DNA from: Sambucus nigra
Taxonomy: Eukaryota; Streptophyta; Magnoliopsida; Dipsacales; Adoxaceae
Length of the DNA stretch: 64,000 nt
Direction: 5' to 3'
Assembly (NCBI GenBank): GCA_949130495.1
Contig: CASBWL010000040.1
Coordinates: 3,958,674-4,022,673 of the forward strand
Shown here: piece after piece, positions 45,062-55,286 of the stretch
How positions within the stretch are numbered: position 1 is the stretch's first letter
How the letters are laid out: the number at the start of each line of letters is the position of its first letter
The notes under the pieces: generated by a model
Database searches by the model: none
The model's input: the letters and a program-made list of their open reading frames with translations, nothing else
What the model was told of the DNA's origin: nothing
Translations under genes and position numbers: made by a program

Positions 45062-45696
45062 TCAAACATCTGAAGGAGGAATGTTTGATGTCTCGTCTGG
45101 GTCGGCCTGCTCGGTATTGGTCACCTGGGCTACCTCGTTTGCAGGGTCAGTATCTCCGAGGTCAGTCCCTTCCAGAGTAACCGTTTGACCAGGGGCAGCA
45201 GCTTCATCCTCTATCTCCTGCAAGGCCTGGGCAAACTGGGCGTCGGCAAGGCCGAGACCCACAAAATCTGAAGCCTTAATAGTGCCAACCTCGGCCTCCC
45301 TTACCTCGGCCCATTTGGAGGTGGCCTTGATACCCCTTTCAAGGTACTCCAGACCAAACCCTACAAACTCCTCAGAGACCTTATATTCAGCAATTATTGT
45401 CTCCGAGGCATCTGCAAGAGAAGCCCTCACCGCAGCATCAACCTTCCTCTGCAAAGCATCGTCCTTGTCCTTCAGGGCCTTGGTATGACTCTGAACAAGT
45501 GCAGAGATGTCCTTCTCTAGGGATTGGGCCTTATTTTCAGAGGTCTGAGCCTTGGTCTCAGCCTCCTGTAACTCGGCCCTCAGACGAGCAACCTCGGCCT
45601 TCAGGGTGCCCTCAACTTTTTCAGCCTCCTGCCCCTTCTGGTGAGAGGCAATTTCCTCAGGGCCCAATTGGATAGCTGATACATGGCAGCCGCACC
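45062..45696 (-). CDS. Antisense coiled-coil ORF, 3' exon
   Basis: The frame runs antisense to the retrotransposon. An intron-type acceptor (TTTACTGTGCAG on minus) precedes 45696, and the frame is open from there to the stop at 45062. The first 100 residues form a strong heptad coiled coil (EVARLRAELQEAETKAQ). A conserved-looking block follows (EEFVGFGLEYLERGIKAT, then FVGLGLADAQFAQALQ) and an acidic tail. The layout resembles the coiled-coil and C-terminal parts of antisense proteins found in plant Tat elements. Function is unknown. No ATG-driven start is implied; it joins an upstream exon across the N gap. Confidence 0.6.
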
Positions 45697-45764
45697 CTGC
45701 ACAGTAAATGAAGAAGTTAGAGAAAGAGCAGAATCAGATGTTGCACTTTGGACAAGAACAAGTA

Positions 45765-45964
45765 NNNNNNNNNNNNNNNNNNNNNNNNNNNNNNNNNNNN
45801 NNNNNNNNNNNNNNNNNNNNNNNNNNNNNNNNNNNNNNNNNNNNNNNNNNNNNNNNNNNNNNNNNNNNNNNNNNNNNNNNNNNNNNNNNNNNNNNNNNNN
45901 NNNNNNNNNNNNNNNNNNNNNNNNNNNNNNNNNNNNNNNNNNNNNNNNNNNNNNNNNNNNNNNN
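45765..45964. other. Assembly gap of 200 N
   Basis: Exactly 200 N inside the antisense gene, splitting its upstream exon from the intron before 45696. The true length is unknown. Confidence 0.99.
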
Positions 45965-46418
45965 CCACACTTGGCTCTACAAGTTCAACCTCTGAAGAAG
46001 AACTAGAGGTACTTGTGCCATTCTGGGACGAGGCACGACTAGAGACCTCGGCATGATCAGGGTTCTGGTCAGCCTGAGTAGTGAAGTCCATGGCCTCTTG
46101 GAAAGAGTCCACTGACATTGGATCAGAGGTAGAAGACTCAGACTCGGACATCGGCAAATTGTTGGCAGAGGCGTCTGTCTGGTAAAAATTTTCAGGAGGA
46201 CGAGGGTATACTACCTTGAGAGGAGGAGGAAAGAGGGGTCTGATGGGGAACTCTTGCGACCTACGAGCTTCTTCCTGAGCTCTCTCTATTTGTCTAATTT
46301 TATCCAAGGTCTTCTCTTTTAGAGATGGAAAGTCTTCAAGAAGTTGGTACAAGGGTCTGAGCATCTGGGGACGACCCAAGGCTTTTGCAGACCTTAAACT
46401 TGGGGAATATCCTAAAAA
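45965..46418 (-). CDS. Antisense ORF, upstream exon (cut by gap)
   Basis: An acceptor-like TTTGTAG on minus precedes 46418. The frame is open from there (GYSPSLRSAKALGRPQM) to the gap. The first ATG is at 46364. The sequence continues with LLEDFPSLKEKTLDKIRQIE, a proline-rich part and a serine-rich acidic part (SSSSSEVELVEPS). A further exon upstream is suggested by a GTATCC donor near 46610 on minus, with no ATG in it, so it is probably untranslated. The Transposase_28-like N-terminal domain seen in the antisense gene of the 16128-26928 element is not present here. Confidence 0.5.
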
Positions 46419-46974
46419 CTACAAACAAAGATGGCTTGAAAAGTTAAGGGAATTTTAGATCAAACTAAAGAACCTATGCAGGAAGCCTGGCCCACCGGAA
46501 AACTCAAAATCTAACCGGAAACCCCAAGATCTCACCGGAAAACTCAAAGAACTAACCGGAAAGTTCAAAATTAAAAATATCAAAAACGAAGGAGATGGAG
46601 AGGGAGGATACCTGAAGGTAAGATTGGTGAATAAGGTGGAGAGTATCGCGCAGGAAATGAGGTATCCCTCGGCGGAACAATCGCTGGAGCAGAGGCTAGC
46701 TTCGGAGAGAAAAATTTGCAGAAAACAGGGGAACAATCGCTTGAACAGGAGAGAAATGAGGAAGAAGAAGAAAAAGGAAGGTTTTAGCCTTTAAATACTT
46801 GGGCACGATTCCCAAGGCTCATCATTGCCTTGGGAAGCCCAAGGGACAATTGACAGCATGTGCCAACCAAGTGGGCACGCCCTGGCAATGGACAAGTGTC
46901 ATGCGGGTATTGACTTTGGGGTGAATAGACCTCGGAGGCAAGAACCCCTTAGCCACCCGCTCTCGCAAATGACT
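46419..46974 (-). promoter_or_regulatory. Likely 5' region of antisense gene
   Basis: Contains the putative first exon (about 46611-46800) and intron of the antisense gene. The transcript would start in or near the 3' LTR. A pyrimidine-rich minus strand (TTCTTCTTCTTCC near 46770) fits a plant leader. Inference from splice-like signals only. Confidence 0.3.
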
Positions 46975-46987
46975 AAGGGCTGGGGGG
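46975..46987 (+). promoter_or_regulatory. Polypurine tract
   Basis: AAGGGCTGGGGGG lies immediately before the 3' LTR start TGATTGATATA. It primes plus-strand DNA synthesis in this family and fixes the LTR start at 46988. Confidence 0.75.
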
Positions 46988-47930
46988 TGATTGATATACC
47001 CAAGTATGACCTCGGCCTAGAGGAGCATACCTCGGCCGAGATGAGAGCCGAGGCGATGGCCGGCCCACCGGTGCAGGGGGGGCCACGATATCATCCCTCG
47101 GCCCAGGCCGACACTACCACACGCACCACCCCGGGTGCACCTCGTATCACAGATGTCAACATCAACCCCAGTCAACAGTAGGTCAAGATAACGAGAAGCT
47201 CTACATTCATCTTCAACATCCACCTTACCTCGGAGGAGGCCGAGGTTACCAGAGGCATCGCTTAGCAATCAGCACGCCAATGACTCGGCTCAGGCCGACA
47301 CAAGCATCTACCTCGGCTGACATAAAGCCGAGACACCTCATGACACCTCGCGGGCTGAGCGGACGACTAACCTTTATAACTCGGCCTCTCCAATGCCGAG
47401 GCCATTCACCAACATGACTGCCAAGCACCTGTTGACATTTGGACAAGGACACCTGGGCATAAATCAGTTATAACAAGATTATTCTCCACATGTGGGGGAA
47501 TATTTCATCATCATTACCTACATGTGGCCCTGACAGCTGGCACACCACCATTGGTGAGGAAGCTACACACATGCACATTACATGCATAGGGGGTACATTA
47601 CACCCCCTAGGCACTATATAATGGGATCACCCCAACCTTGCAAAAGGATCCAGATATTGAAACCCTAGCTGAAATTCTAAGTATACACTGTAGAGGGAGA
47701 AAGAGCTTGAGAGGTTGTATCCATGGCCATTAGTGCCTTCTTTCAGTGATATTATTCACACACACTCACAGTGGACGTAGGCCGGTTTGGCTGAACCACT
47801 TATATTCCTGTGTTCATTCCTCTTATCCTCACCTCATTCTTACCTTATCCATATCGCTGTGCTGCCATTGTTGCACCTGTATTGAGCTTGCAAACACCTC
47901 ACCTGGTGGTGCTGATTTTCGGCATCATCA
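46988..47930 (+). repeat. 3' LTR, complete
   Basis: 943 bp with TGAT...ATCA ends. It gives the full-length reference for the truncated 5' copy. Confidence 0.93.
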
Positions 47931-48126
47931 TACGCCTCCATGCCCATTTATTTTCTCCAAAACTCTTCAATGTGAGAAACGAAGTGGCAAATCTAGTTGC
48001 TTCCACTCTAGTAAATTCCCTCTTATTTGAAAATCTTCTAAACAAATCAAGCACCCATGTATGCCTATAAATATACACGGTAAATTCTCTTGCCTTTGTA
48101 ACGGTGTTTTGAAATATAGGACCCCA
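47929..48126. repeat. 198-bp flanking duplication, right copy
   Basis: Identical to 36301-36498. It shares CA with the LTR end and is followed by the N-terminal half of the hAT transposase in a different reading frame. Confidence 0.9.
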
Positions 48127-48766
48127 TTTTTTTCCATTCCTTTTTATACCTCTCCAACAAGATATGCACACTTTCCACTTCCTTTTTCAAATGCATGACC
48201 CTAGCTTCATGATAGCTAGGGGGATTTAATCCCTTTCCAAACTCTCCAACGAACACCAATTTACTTTTAAAAAGAGAACACTTCACAAGATTGAATGATA
48301 GATCATTCTTATAGAAAAACCTCAACATATCCTTGCACACCGGCTCCCTATCCTTTAGTATTTGTTTGAGGGTTTGTTGTTTACCCCTTCCCTCACCCCC
48401 CCCCCCCCCCCCAATAACTAACCTATCCATTCCCTCTTTCCCCTTCCCCGTCGAACCTCTATCATCATCGTTCCCCCCTTGAAAGTATTCAACTTCAATA
48501 TTTGCTTGACTTTGATTGCTACCAACCGTGGAAGTAGCATTTTAACACAAATACTCTTGAAAAAATATTCTAACGGCCTCGGGACAATGTTCACACATAC
48601 TAGTATCACTATGAGTCTCGGTAAAATGTTGTTTCATTCGAAAAACTCCTCCCCATTTTATTGCTCCACAATAGTTACATTTCAATTTCATTCTATTGTT
48701 CTCATTCACTTTGGTGCAATGAGTCCAAATTGGATCGGTTTCTTTCTTGCCCTGTGACTTTACCAT
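48127..48766 (-). pseudogene. hAT transposase, N-terminal half with BED zinc finger
   Basis: Starts MVKSQGKKETDPIWTHC at 48766. The BED-type zinc finger reads CNYCGAIKWGGVFRMKQHF with the expected Cys-Cys-His-His order and would bind the element ends. A frame shift and a poly-Gly run from 17 C at 48396-48412 follow. Then comes NPPSYHEARVMHLKKEVES to KKEWKKMG, the start of the central hAT domain. The rest of that domain, including the usual SDGWTD-type block, is missing. The frame instead runs into the 198-bp duplicated segment out of phase. Paired with the C-terminal half left of the retrotransposon. Confidence 0.75.
48396..48412. repeat. C17 homopolymer
   Basis: A run of 17 C, a likely length-variable or error-prone site inside the hAT coding remnant. 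Confidence 0.9.
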
Positions 48767-48779
48767 CTTGATTTTTAAA

Positions 48780-49440
48780 GATCAAACAACCTACAAATCA
48801 ATATCAATTTATTTAATAAACAACTCAAACAATAACTAAAAAACTTTAATCAAATACATATGGTTTAAGCAAACAGAGGAAAAACAAACAAAAAAAAAAC
48901 AAACGGCAAGAAAAGAACTTCAAAAAAAGAAAACAACAAAAGAACTTAAAAAAATAGCAAATGAAAAAACAGCCAAAAAAAACCTAAATATACAAATAAA
49001 ATAGCGAAATAACTTAGGTTATCCTAATTAAAAATAAATAAACAGATGGTAATGGTTTTATATCAGCAAAATAACTATAAAAAATAGGAAGATTAGTAGC
49101 AGGTCATTAAACAAATTAATTATAGCCTTTATGCAAATTAATTAGTAAAAAAATAGCCTTTAAACAAATTAGTAATAAACAAAAATAATAAATAAAAAAA
49201 CTACATATAAGACTTCGTCCCACATATAACAAAATATAAGCAAAAGAAAGGTTTTATAACAAAAAAAATAAATAGCAAAAGAAAACAAACCGTATAAGAC
49301 TTCAGCCTTCGATTTCCAGAAAAAATAAGATTTCAGCCTTCGTAATGGATGTTGGTTTGGGAAAAGGGGCTTCGTAATGGTTTCAGAGGGTTTTTTGTTT
49401 TTTGGTGCGTTAGTCGAAAAGGGTTTTCTGATTTGTTGGG
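48780..49440. other. A-rich non-coding end of hAT
   Basis: Very A-rich, no gene; subterminal region of the hAT element before its right inverted repeat. Confidence 0.5.
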
Positions 49441-50180
49441 TTAAAAAATAGGCTATGTGTGGATTATTAAGTGAATCGTTTAACGAAACGATTCACGATT
49501 CAAACCGAATAGTATGATTCTCACTCATATCATCCGATTCTATAGCCCTTTGCGATTATAACCCCGATCCGAATTTGTTTGGTCCTAAATCGAATCTATT
49601 CGTACGATTTGACTCGCAAATCGTACGATTTTGATAACTATGCATATATGAAACAATCTCATCAAAATCAGTGTGCTTGCGTAAGAAAAAAAACTTATGA
49701 AAACCTATTAGAAAAAAATTATTATACACCCCAGCAACCACAAATAAATAAAACCCATTGTCTTCTAAATCTGCACTTAGTTATCCAGACAACTCCCATA
49801 AATTTATTACAAAATATAAAGACAAAATCCATTTACTAAAACAAGTCCAATTTATCACAAATGGGAGTAAAACTATGAGATATGGGGTTGGGATTGGGGT
49901 TGGGTTCCATTTGATAGAGAGAGATTTAAAGAAAATACCTAATTTTTTTTATGTATTTGGGCTTGAGTTCCATTTGGCTGAGACACAACGGCGCGAGGAG
50001 GAGATGCCTCAGGTTCCATTTGGTTGAGAGGAGAGGAGGCTGGCATGTTGTAGCAGAGAGGAGGGGAGTGAGAGAGTTTGGGGTTGTTGATAGGGTTTTT
50101 GGATTTTGGTTTGTCTTTCAATTTGAGAATGATGTCAAGGGTTACTCACTTAAGTGGGTCTGGTCATGCAAGCAAGTCCA

Positions 50181-50284
50181 CTCCTAAACAGGATTGAAGG
50201 GTAATATGGGGTATGTATATTATTGGAGAATGTTTTAGTGATTTGAAGGTTAAGATCACAACCCCCTCTTTTTAAGTAGTATAT
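50181..50284 (-). mobile_element. Helitron-type 5' end fragment
   Basis: About 85-90 percent identical to 33932-34037, the presumed 5' end of the Helitron-like element at 32397-34037. No matching 3' end was found to the left. Confidence 0.4.
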
Positions 50285-51785
50285 ATATATGCTGCCAGAT
50301 GAACTGAAGAATTCTCTTCCACCAACGAAAGAATTCCCCCCGCACAGAGCTGAAATGAATTCCCAATGGTGTATGATTAAAGATTTTTTTTTTGAAGTCC
50401 ACTTGTAACGATTCTTTTAACATCTTTTTAATGAAAACACCGAAACTTCTATTATGACAGTGAAGAGTACTAATGGAGCACGATTGTGAAGGGACTTCAC
50501 AATTATCCTTTCTATTAATACTGGGTTACATGATCAATTTATTTGAATATCCCGGATCCTTATATGTTTTTATACTAGCAATAAAATAACTATTAGTAAC
50601 ATGATACGTTATCGCTCACCTTATTGGATGTCAATCTGAAGGATGGAAAAGATAGGGTGAATTAGGAGAAGAAGGTTGAGGGAAAAAACGAGTGAGCAAG
50701 CCCACTATCATGACTATAAAAAGGAATTAAAATACGAGCTTGTTCCCCGATAGTAGTGATCCGATCTTTGGAAAATAAATTATAGATTGGTAGGTATATT
50801 GTTTTACTCTCCTATGTTGTTCAGTCCATATAAATCTGATCATAGGACCTAACTTCATTCCTTTCACAAGTGACTCCGAAATAAACTAGAGACCTCCCTA
50901 TAAAAAGCTGCAGATCAAAAATCGAAGAACCACAAATCAGTTTGGTCGATTATAGCTTTATAAGTGAGAGTAAAATGTCATACACCCTCTAAAATTTCAA
51001 GTGAAATCCCGTACCTCTTCGTTTATAACCTTTGATTACTTTGATTAACATCAATCGAAGATGTTAAAAATGAACACCTTTTAGTTCAATTCATTCAATT
51101 CGATGTATTTTTTTAACTCCATTCCTTTAGTTTGTGATTTATGGACTTGGATGATTTCTTAAGTTCATGTGTATCGAGAGGGAAAGAGAGAGACGAGATA
51201 GAGGGAGACGTAGGTTAAGTTGGAGTGAAAATGAAATGAAATAAGGGTTTATGAGGGTTTTAAGTAATTATACACCAAGTTGGTTTGGTTTGGTTTGGTT
51301 CAAACAAACTATATATAACTACAAACCAAACCGTCTTTTGTAGGTTCTCCCCTTCGCAAACTGCATGCTAAACCAGGTGAAAAAAATGTCATTTTAAGTT
51401 CTGTCCGTGATGGTCTGGGTGTGTTTTTCGATTTTTCCAGTTTTTTTGTACACGTGTCCTTCACTTGCATGAGGTAGCGAAGCCACTCCAATCCACTTGA
51501 AAATAGACTCCATGAAAATGTTATCACATTAATTGAGTGCAACCACTCCTTCACCCGAGCGGTTTATTTGCCTTATGGAAGACAATTAACTTTTGATGTC
51601 TACTGCCTCCCTTTGCACATTTTCTAATGTATCTGCCACATGTTTTATTAACCAATGTACTAAGCGAAAGCACCTTCGGCCTTGAACTGTCATCAAAGCT
51701 GCCCTCCTTTCATCACAACAAATCCCTTCTCTATCTCCCTGTCCAACATAGATTATCTGATAATCCATCCACCGATCCAGGTCTT
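50285..51785. other. No gene recognised
   Basis: Apart from a short (GGTTT)n run near 51280-51300, nothing with coding or repeat signal was recognised. Confidence 0.5.
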
Positions 51786-54558
51786 TGTAATAACCCCCAT
51801 TTTCTCACATAAAGGCTGGCCAGGCACGATACGCCGAAGATGGGGCTTGTCGATCAATTAATACCATTCTCAGCACAACATAACATAAATATAGTAATTT
51901 AAAAGCCGATACTTTAAAACGTTATGAATATAACTCTGACAATAATTAAAACCAAACCAACACTAACCGGAGAATAAATCCAATAGCAAGTAATATCACA
52001 AACTCCAACATAATGTAAATAACTAAATAAATCTTGTTCTTATGCCCTTACAATACTTCCAAATAAAATAACGAAACTCAGGCAAAAAAGCACCTAAGCT
52101 AGAGTCCACAATCCGATGGTTGTTAACCACTGAGAGATCACAAGGTTGGTACATCAACAGTCCCGCTATCCCTATCTAGAAATAATCTGGGCGAAAACAT
52201 TTATAATTTGGTCAAGAGTCCGAGGTGTGAAATTATTAACTTAATTAATTATAATGCAATAATACAGTTTATACAAAATAAGTATTCCCCCTTTTCGACA
52301 CTCACATGCGTATAGCACCTCACCCCTCATCTAAGTGTGACATGTCTCGCATCCCAAAATCCCCAAATAATAATTACGACTACGAGCCAATTTTATACAA
52401 TGATTAACTGATTTAAATTTGCTGACTACATTTAATTATTCATAATTTTCTAGTTTCATAATCTCCACCTAAGAAGCATCAATATCCACTATGAAATAAA
52501 TGATCAAAAAATTAATTTATAGCCACATTTTTAGGCAAATAATTTATTTATATGGTATCCGGGGCATTTATAATATATGTCCGTCCATAATTGTGACACA
52601 CAAGGTCATCTACCATTTGTGTCAAATTCGTGCTCTATCGGCAAGTCCAAAGGAATCCTAACATCCAAGTGATACACTCTCAAGGAATCCTGACATCCTA
52701 AGTAGACACCACAAAACACACATAAGTTAGGGGCGGTCCCTACGCAGAACACCTGTATACGATCCATACCCAACGGTAATACAGGAAGGGTCAGCGCCAC
52801 ACCTACCACTCGAGAGTGGAGCCTCTACATAGTACCTATATGCCTACACAACACCAAGTCCACATGTGCCGACGTGTGGTCATTGGCTGAACGCGCGAAC
52901 CCCTGAGCCGATAGGTAAGTCCACTGATGTGTCCACAAACAAATGTAATATAATACATATTATTTTTCGCATATAATTTTTGAAAGTAATTACTCTATAA
53001 TTACCATAAAAGTCCATCCAAAGTCCACATAAATTCACAATAATACATATTATTACCCCCATATAATATGTAGAAGTAATTATTCCATAATTACCATAGT
53101 AATCCAACCCAAGTCCACAACATTTCCCTCTTTACTGATAATTTACCACCAATTAAAGTATTACTTTTCCCATATATAATTATTTATTACTTATCTCATA
53201 TAATGAGTGTAGGTAGTTACTCTATAATTACCTAAATATCCCACCTAATATCCACAGGTGTCCAAATAATATTTAATCATCAGATAATTATAATCCCACC
53301 TTTTATAATTACTTAACCCCTTTGTTAAATAAAATCACTCCAATTTGATGTGAAGACATTTATATTTTTAATAAATTCGCTATTGAACCAAACATGGTTC
53401 TACCCACTCGCTTGAACTCCTAAAAATACCCACAACCAAATCCAAAGCCCAATTCCCTTTGTCCCTAGGGGCGAATCGATTCGGTAAGGCCCAAATCGAT
53501 ACGCTGGTCAAGCGGATCGATTCGGGCCTGAACAGCAGCCCAAATATGCTTATATGGTTCAAGACAGGATTCTTATTCTTCATTCTAAATTCACTTCTAA
53601 TGGTTTACATTACTTCATAGTTATATAGTTGAATCCCTAGACCTTGTTTACTCCTCTTAGATACATTAATTACATGATTTAATCCCAATATCATACACAA
53701 TTCTTCCAGGACTTGTGAACATTAAACATCTATTTCAACTCTGATTTTCATGAAATCTCCAACACTGTTAGTCCATAATATAGAACATCTATCATGAGGT
53801 TTTCATTAGATTTTAAACCTATATACTACCATTACTTTCCTCTACATTAAAGGTTCCATATGTCCTCAATTCTAATATCAAGAACCCTAAAGAATTTAAT
53901 CCCATTTTTTAATAATTCTGGGAACAATTCTACAATATAGGAACAACCCTCTACATGTGTTATTCATCATAAAAACAAACATAATTTGCCTAATTCCCAG
54001 AAATATAAAAAGGAGGTAAATTACATGCATTAAGAAATAAATTGGAACATATATGATTTCTTTCCTTGATTCTCCCTTGCTCTTTGCCCTTTTTCCTCTT
54101 CCTTGGCTTTTTCCCCTCTTCTCATATTACTGGCAGTTTAGGTTTTCTATAATGATGGTGGGGGAGTGGTTTACTCCCACTTAAACACTTCATTAGTGTT
54201 AATCCCGAGTTAGGCCTAATACCCAACTTTTGGACCCCCAAATGGACCCGAACCCATAATCTAATTAGCCCCAAAGCTTCTCAACTTATAGACCTATGAC
54301 CCAGGCCCAATTCTAGATATTTAAAACACTAAATCGAGTCTCCGACACTCCCCCAAAATCATCTCAAATATTTTTAATTTACTTGGACTTTTTATTATGC
54401 TAAAACGACACGCGCCCAAAATTTTATTTATGTGTTAATTATTTTTTGCTAGCTTAATTTTAAGTTCTCCCAAATTAATTTATTATTAAAAAAAATCCAA
54501 AATCATAAATTTCCATTAAATCGAAATATTTTATTCCAAAACTTTACGGGGTATTACA
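51786..54558 (-). mobile_element. Solo LTR, chromovirus (Del/Tekay-like)
   Basis: A 2.77-kb block with mirror ends: on minus it starts TGTAATACCCCGTAAAGTTT and ends GGGGGTTATTACA, the usual termini of large plant chromovirus LTRs. No internal gag-pol, primer site or partner LTR adjoins it, so it looks like a solo LTR. No clear target duplication is seen (GTCTT versus TTTTT). Its inner part near 52185-52350 resembles 61890-62060. Lineage by terminal sequence only. Confidence 0.55.
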
Positions 54559-54987
54559 TTTTTAATATCGATTTGCCACCATCACATCCCTCCATCGTCA
54601 CCACACCACCATAATCATCGCATGTAGGGGAGAATTACAACCCTAAACTTACCTTGATATCAAAATGTTCATGTTTGTAATAGAGAGGAGGTGAGAGTAG
54701 TTGTGGACATGAAAATGTAACTTTTGAATTTAAGAAATATAATTTTTATTTGAGTGAAAATTCAAGATCGCAGGTGGGGATTGGAGGGAAGGGTAGATAT
54801 CGCAGGTGAGGTTGGAGGGAGTTTTTATTGTCTTATTTTTTTTAAATGGTTCGTTGGAAAAGTTACCAACGTATAATATAAAATTAGTGAGTTTACCAGA
54901 TCTAAAAATTGGAACTAGGGAGGTACCTAAGTAATTAAAACCATAGTGTTTATGAGTTGGTAACTTATAAGTAATTTTTGTTTTCAG

Positions 54988-55083
54988 CTCGTTTTCCAGA
55001 GAAATGTTTTCAGTATCGCCTTAATGCCATATCTTTGAGCAAAGACGTCGTGTTCTTTACCATATAAGGCATCCTTTGTGAAG
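54988..55083 (+). pseudogene. Candidate exon with in-frame stop
   Basis: The acceptor TTTTGTTTTCAG precedes 54988 and the donor GGTTTGAG follows 55083. In the phase that fits the next exon it reads RFPEKCFQYRLNAISLSKDV and continues VFFTI, then TAA at 55065-55067, then GILCE. The two leading bases complete a codon with a one-base overhang, which the block at 1322-1385 supplies. The last base plus AT of the next exon makes Asp. Phase agreement on both sides supports a real exon, and the TAA implies either a broken allele, a different donor, or a sequence error. Confidence 0.4.
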
Positions 55084-55164
55084 GTTTGAGTACACCATTA
55101 TTATTATTTTTACTTTACTTTCTTAGTTTTATTGGTTCTTAAATCATTGGTTTCACTTTTATAG

Positions 55165-55286
55165 ATCCATTTGGAGAGTCGATGTTGTTTTTGGTAAAGA
55201 AAAAGGTCGGTAAAGTTGAAGGTTTTGTCCCTGAAATTTCAGTAGAATCTGATATTGACTGCGGGATTTTCTTTTCTCTTGGGGAG
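55165..55286 (+). CDS. Exon of unrecognised host gene
   Basis: A 122-nt block has acceptor TTTTATAG and donor GGTATGAAAG. It is open in one phase for 40 codons (PFGESMLFLVKKKVGKVEG, then FVPEISVESDIDCGIFFSLG and a final Glu) and ends on a codon boundary. The next exon begins on a codon boundary. The other two phases contain stops. The protein is not recognised. It lies to the right of the TE stack, where the sequence has not been overwritten. Confidence 0.55.

Larger units (their letters stand above)
36495..47930 (+). mobile_element. Young Tat-lineage Ty3 retrotransposon nested in hAT
   Basis: LTRs 36495-37442 and 46988-47930 differ by two substitutions, one 1-bp and one 15-bp indel over about 930 aligned bases, so insertion is recent. 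The order is LTR, primer site, gag-protease, RT, RNase H, second RNase H, integrase, 190-bp tandem array, antisense coiled-coil gene, purine tract, LTR. Dual RNase H, a long 3' part with tandem repeats, and antisense ORFs are known for plant Tat elements. The 5' LTR lacks its first 11 bases, a TAG separates gag-protease from RT, and the flanks are a 198-bp duplication. A 200-N gap lies at 45765-45964. Confidence 0.95.
34552..49642 (-). mobile_element. hAT transposon carrying a nested Tat retrotransposon
   Basis: The terminal inverted repeats are CATAGTTGTCAAATCGTGAA at the left and, read from the right on minus, CATAGTTATCAAAATCGTAC. The flanking 8-bp duplications are CACATATG (34544-34551) and CATATATG (49643-49650), one mismatch. 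Transposase parts lie on minus: BED zinc finger at 48766-48542, central part at 48430-48065, and C-terminal dimerisation domain at 35602-35342. The nested retrotransposon occupies 36495-47930. Without it the hAT is about 3.4 kb. The central transposase domain is partly deleted, so the element is inactive. Confidence 0.85.

Noticed and set aside
51786..54558. Complete retrotransposon rather than solo LTR
   Set aside because: No gag, pol, primer site or second LTR found within or beside it.
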